This document shows positions 6,191-6,920 of a DNA stretch of 6,920 bases, in pieces (within the stretch, counting starts at the first letter, position 1; the number at the start of each line of letters is the position of its first letter). The notes below the pieces were generated by a model. The model was not told where the DNA came from and did no database searches. It saw only the letters and a list, made by a program, of their open reading frames with translations. Source of the DNA: Alphaproteobacteria bacterium UBA3650 (GTDB lineage Bacteria > Pseudomonadota > Alphaproteobacteria > CAAHEQ01 > UBA3637); the NCBI GenBank assembly GCA_002373815.1, contig DFKH01000039.1, positions 1 to 6,920 of the forward strand, in the 5' to 3' direction. The translations under genes and the position numbers were made by a program.

Positions 6191-6218
6191 TAGTACATAT
6201 ATTGTAGGAAGGATAATC

Positions 6219-6752
6219 ATGAAAAGAAACTTTTATTTTTTTAGGCATGGGCAACGGAATGGTATTGATGCAGAATCCACTTTAAATAATACAGGAATTG
6301 CTCAAGCAAAAAAATTAGCAGAATATTTAGCAGATAAAAATATTGAAGTAGTTTATTCCAGTCCTTTTAAACGTGCAATAGATACGGCTAAGGAGACTAT
6401 TAATAATAAAGATATCAAAATTATTACTGATGATAGATTAATTGAAACAGCTTTTGGTTTTTGGTATTCCGAAAATGATAGAGAACAACAAAGAATTACA
6501 GAAAATTTTAATCGTATAAAATCATGTTTTGATGATATTTTAGAAAATGATGACCATACAAATATTGCTATTGTCTCTCATGGAGGAGTGACGCGTGCAT
6601 TATGTTGGGCCTGTGGATATAAGATTGGGGAGATTAAACACTGCGAATGTTTTCATTTCACATTAGACAATGGTAAATGGATTTTTACTGATCGTTTTGA
6701 CACAAAAATTGATGGACCAAACGAATATATTGAAGCTCAAAATAGATTGTAA
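6219..6752 (+). CDS. Histidine phosphatase superfamily protein (phosphoglycerate mutase-like)
   Basis: A 177-residue branch-1 histidine phosphatase. Visible catalytic elements: FFRHGQR with Arg9, nucleophile His10 and Gly11; SSPFKRAIDTA with phosphate-binding Arg52; acid/base Glu76 in RLIETAFG; and VSHGGVTRAL with His121. These are the full set for the phosphohistidine mechanism. The length suits small phosphatases (SixA, CobC, broad-specificity types) rather than glycolytic mutase (about 230-250), so phosphatase activity on an unknown phosphorylated substrate is likely. There is no signal peptide, so it should be cytoplasmic. GGAAGGA ends five bases before the ATG. Base composition is far more AT-rich than the neighbours (AAT, ATT, TTA and AAA codons dominate), and the gene is flanked by copies of the tRNA-Lys tail, both suggesting acquisition from elsewhere. 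It stands alone with its own promoter, and no clear + strand terminator follows it. Confidence 0.9.
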   Translation: MKRNFYFFRHGQRNGIDAESTLNNTGIAQAKKLAEYLADKNIEVVYSSPFKRAIDTAKETINNKDIKIITDDRLIETAFGFWYSENDREQQRITENFNRIKSCFDDILENDDHTNIAIVSHGGVTRALCWACGYKIGEIKHCECFHFTLDNGKWIFTDRFDTKIDGPNEYIEAQNRL

Positions 6753-6830
6753 AAAAGTTCGATAATGCCTAAAAATGGCGGTTTTCAAAAATGTTAGTTT
6801 CGAACTCGCAGAATGCCTTGCAAAATATGG

Positions 6831-6856
6831 AAAAAGCCACCGATTTGATGGTGGCT
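6831..6856 (-). terminator. Rho-independent terminator of tRNA-Lys
   Basis: On the - strand, AGCCACC (6856-6850), loop ATCAAATC and GGTGGCT (6841-6835) are followed by a run of T (6835-6831). It begins 8 bases past the tRNA CCA end. Confidence 0.88.
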
Positions 6857-6871
6857 GTTACAAATGGTGGG
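6831..6871. repeat. Right copy of the 41-bp tRNA-tail/terminator repeat
   Basis: Partner of 6042-6082, with 37 of 41 identical bases. Here the repeat is continuous with an apparently intact tRNA gene, so this copy is the functional one. The same orientation of both copies makes them direct repeats. Confidence 0.9.
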
Positions 6872-6920
6872 CGCACAGAGACTCGAACTCTGGGCCCGCT
6901 GATTAAGAGTCAGCTGCTCT
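6865..6920 (-). tRNA. tRNA-Lys (CUU anticodon), 5' part outside window
   Basis: Read on the - strand, the window contains the tRNA from the 3' half of the D-arm (AGAGC) to the encoded CCA. The anticodon arm is GCTGA, loop CTCTTAA with anticodon CTT, TCAGC. The T-arm is CAGAG, TTCGAGT, CTCTG. The acceptor 3' strand is TGCGCCC with discriminator A and CCA (6867-6865). All visible stems pair perfectly. About 20 bases (acceptor 5' strand and first part of the D-arm) lie past the right edge. Confidence 0.93.

Larger units (their letters stand above)
5749..6218. other. 470-base intergenic region holding the divergent control signals
   Basis: Right to left this AT-rich gap holds the + strand promoter of the histidine-phosphatase gene (6162-6190), an unexplained stretch at 6083-6160, the orphan tRNA-tail repeat and terminator (6042-6082), an AT-rich stretch with no recognised signal (5960-6040), the - strand consensus promoter, the candidate leader peptide and the terminator-like hairpin. 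An open + strand frame at 5826-6134 runs across these signals and is not credible as a gene. Confidence 0.7.
6061..6871. mobile_element. Candidate small insertion at a tRNA-Lys 3' end carrying a histidine phosphatase
   Basis: The segment is bounded by direct 22-base perfect repeats (6061-6082 and 6850-6871, offset 789) corresponding to the last seven bases of the tRNA and its downstream flank, the classic place for attL/attR of tRNA-targeting elements. The enclosed gene is clearly poorer in G+C: hand counts for 6301-6360, 6421-6480 and 6481-6540 give 15, 16 and 13 G+C of 60, against 31 of 60 at 1801-1860 (pgpA) and 25 of 60 at 3721-3780. It has its own promoter. No integrase is present, so it would be a remnant or a non-autonomous cassette. 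A simple duplication of the tRNA tail is the alternative. Confidence 0.35.

Noticed and set aside
6764..6780. Weak GCC/GGC hairpin followed by GGTTTTC as a + strand terminator for the phosphatase gene
   Set aside because: The stem is only three or four pairs and the T run is interrupted; not convincing.
6756..6806. Inverted repeat AGTTCGA/TCGAACT as a recombination site
   Set aside because: Only seven bases per arm and 37 bases apart in AT-rich DNA; nothing links it to the tRNA-tail repeats.

Overview
The window looks like a chromosomal segment of a low-G+C Gram-negative bacterium. The evidence is an outer-membrane beta-barrel protein with a signal peptide and a C-terminal phenylalanine, a PgpA-type phosphatidylglycerophosphatase, near-consensus sigma-70 promoters, and a tRNA with an encoded CCA end. 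The gene content would suit a host-associated alphaproteobacterium (Holosporales/Rickettsiales-like). That placement is an inference from general character, not from a diagnostic marker.

Left block (1-3435, + strand). Five tightly spaced genes form one probable operon: the end of an unrecognised protein, a membrane-anchored protein with a long Pro/Thr linker and an acidic tail, pgpA, a 73-aa cysteine-rich protein resembling the catalytic subunit of ferredoxin-thioredoxin reductase, and a secreted outer-membrane barrel protein. The block ends in a clear Rho-independent terminator at 3407-3435. Most of these products concern the envelope (phospholipid synthesis, membrane anchor, outer-membrane protein); the redox protein is the outlier.

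Middle block (3473-5954, - strand, convergent with the left block). A consensus promoter (TTGACA, 17 bp, TATAAT) drives an approximately 170-nt leader containing a possible 27-codon leader peptide and a terminator-like hairpin just before the first gene, an arrangement that suggests transcription attenuation. The operon encodes an unrecognised 554-aa protein translationally coupled (ATGA overlap) to a VanX/DdpX-type D-Ala-D-Ala dipeptidase with all expected catalytic residues.

Right block (6042-6920). A very AT-rich histidine-phosphatase gene with its own promoter lies between two copies of a 41-bp near-repeat. The right copy covers the 3' end of a tRNA-Lys(CUU) gene on the - strand plus its terminator. 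The left copy repeats the tRNA's last seven bases and the terminator but has no tRNA attached. This looks like a small insertion at a tRNA 3' end, or a partial duplication of the tRNA tail.

The best leads are the tRNA-flanked phosphatase cassette, the putative attenuator with its unknown enzyme/dipeptidase operon, and the FTR-like mini-protein beside pgpA. I see no CRISPR array, transposase, integrase or rRNA.
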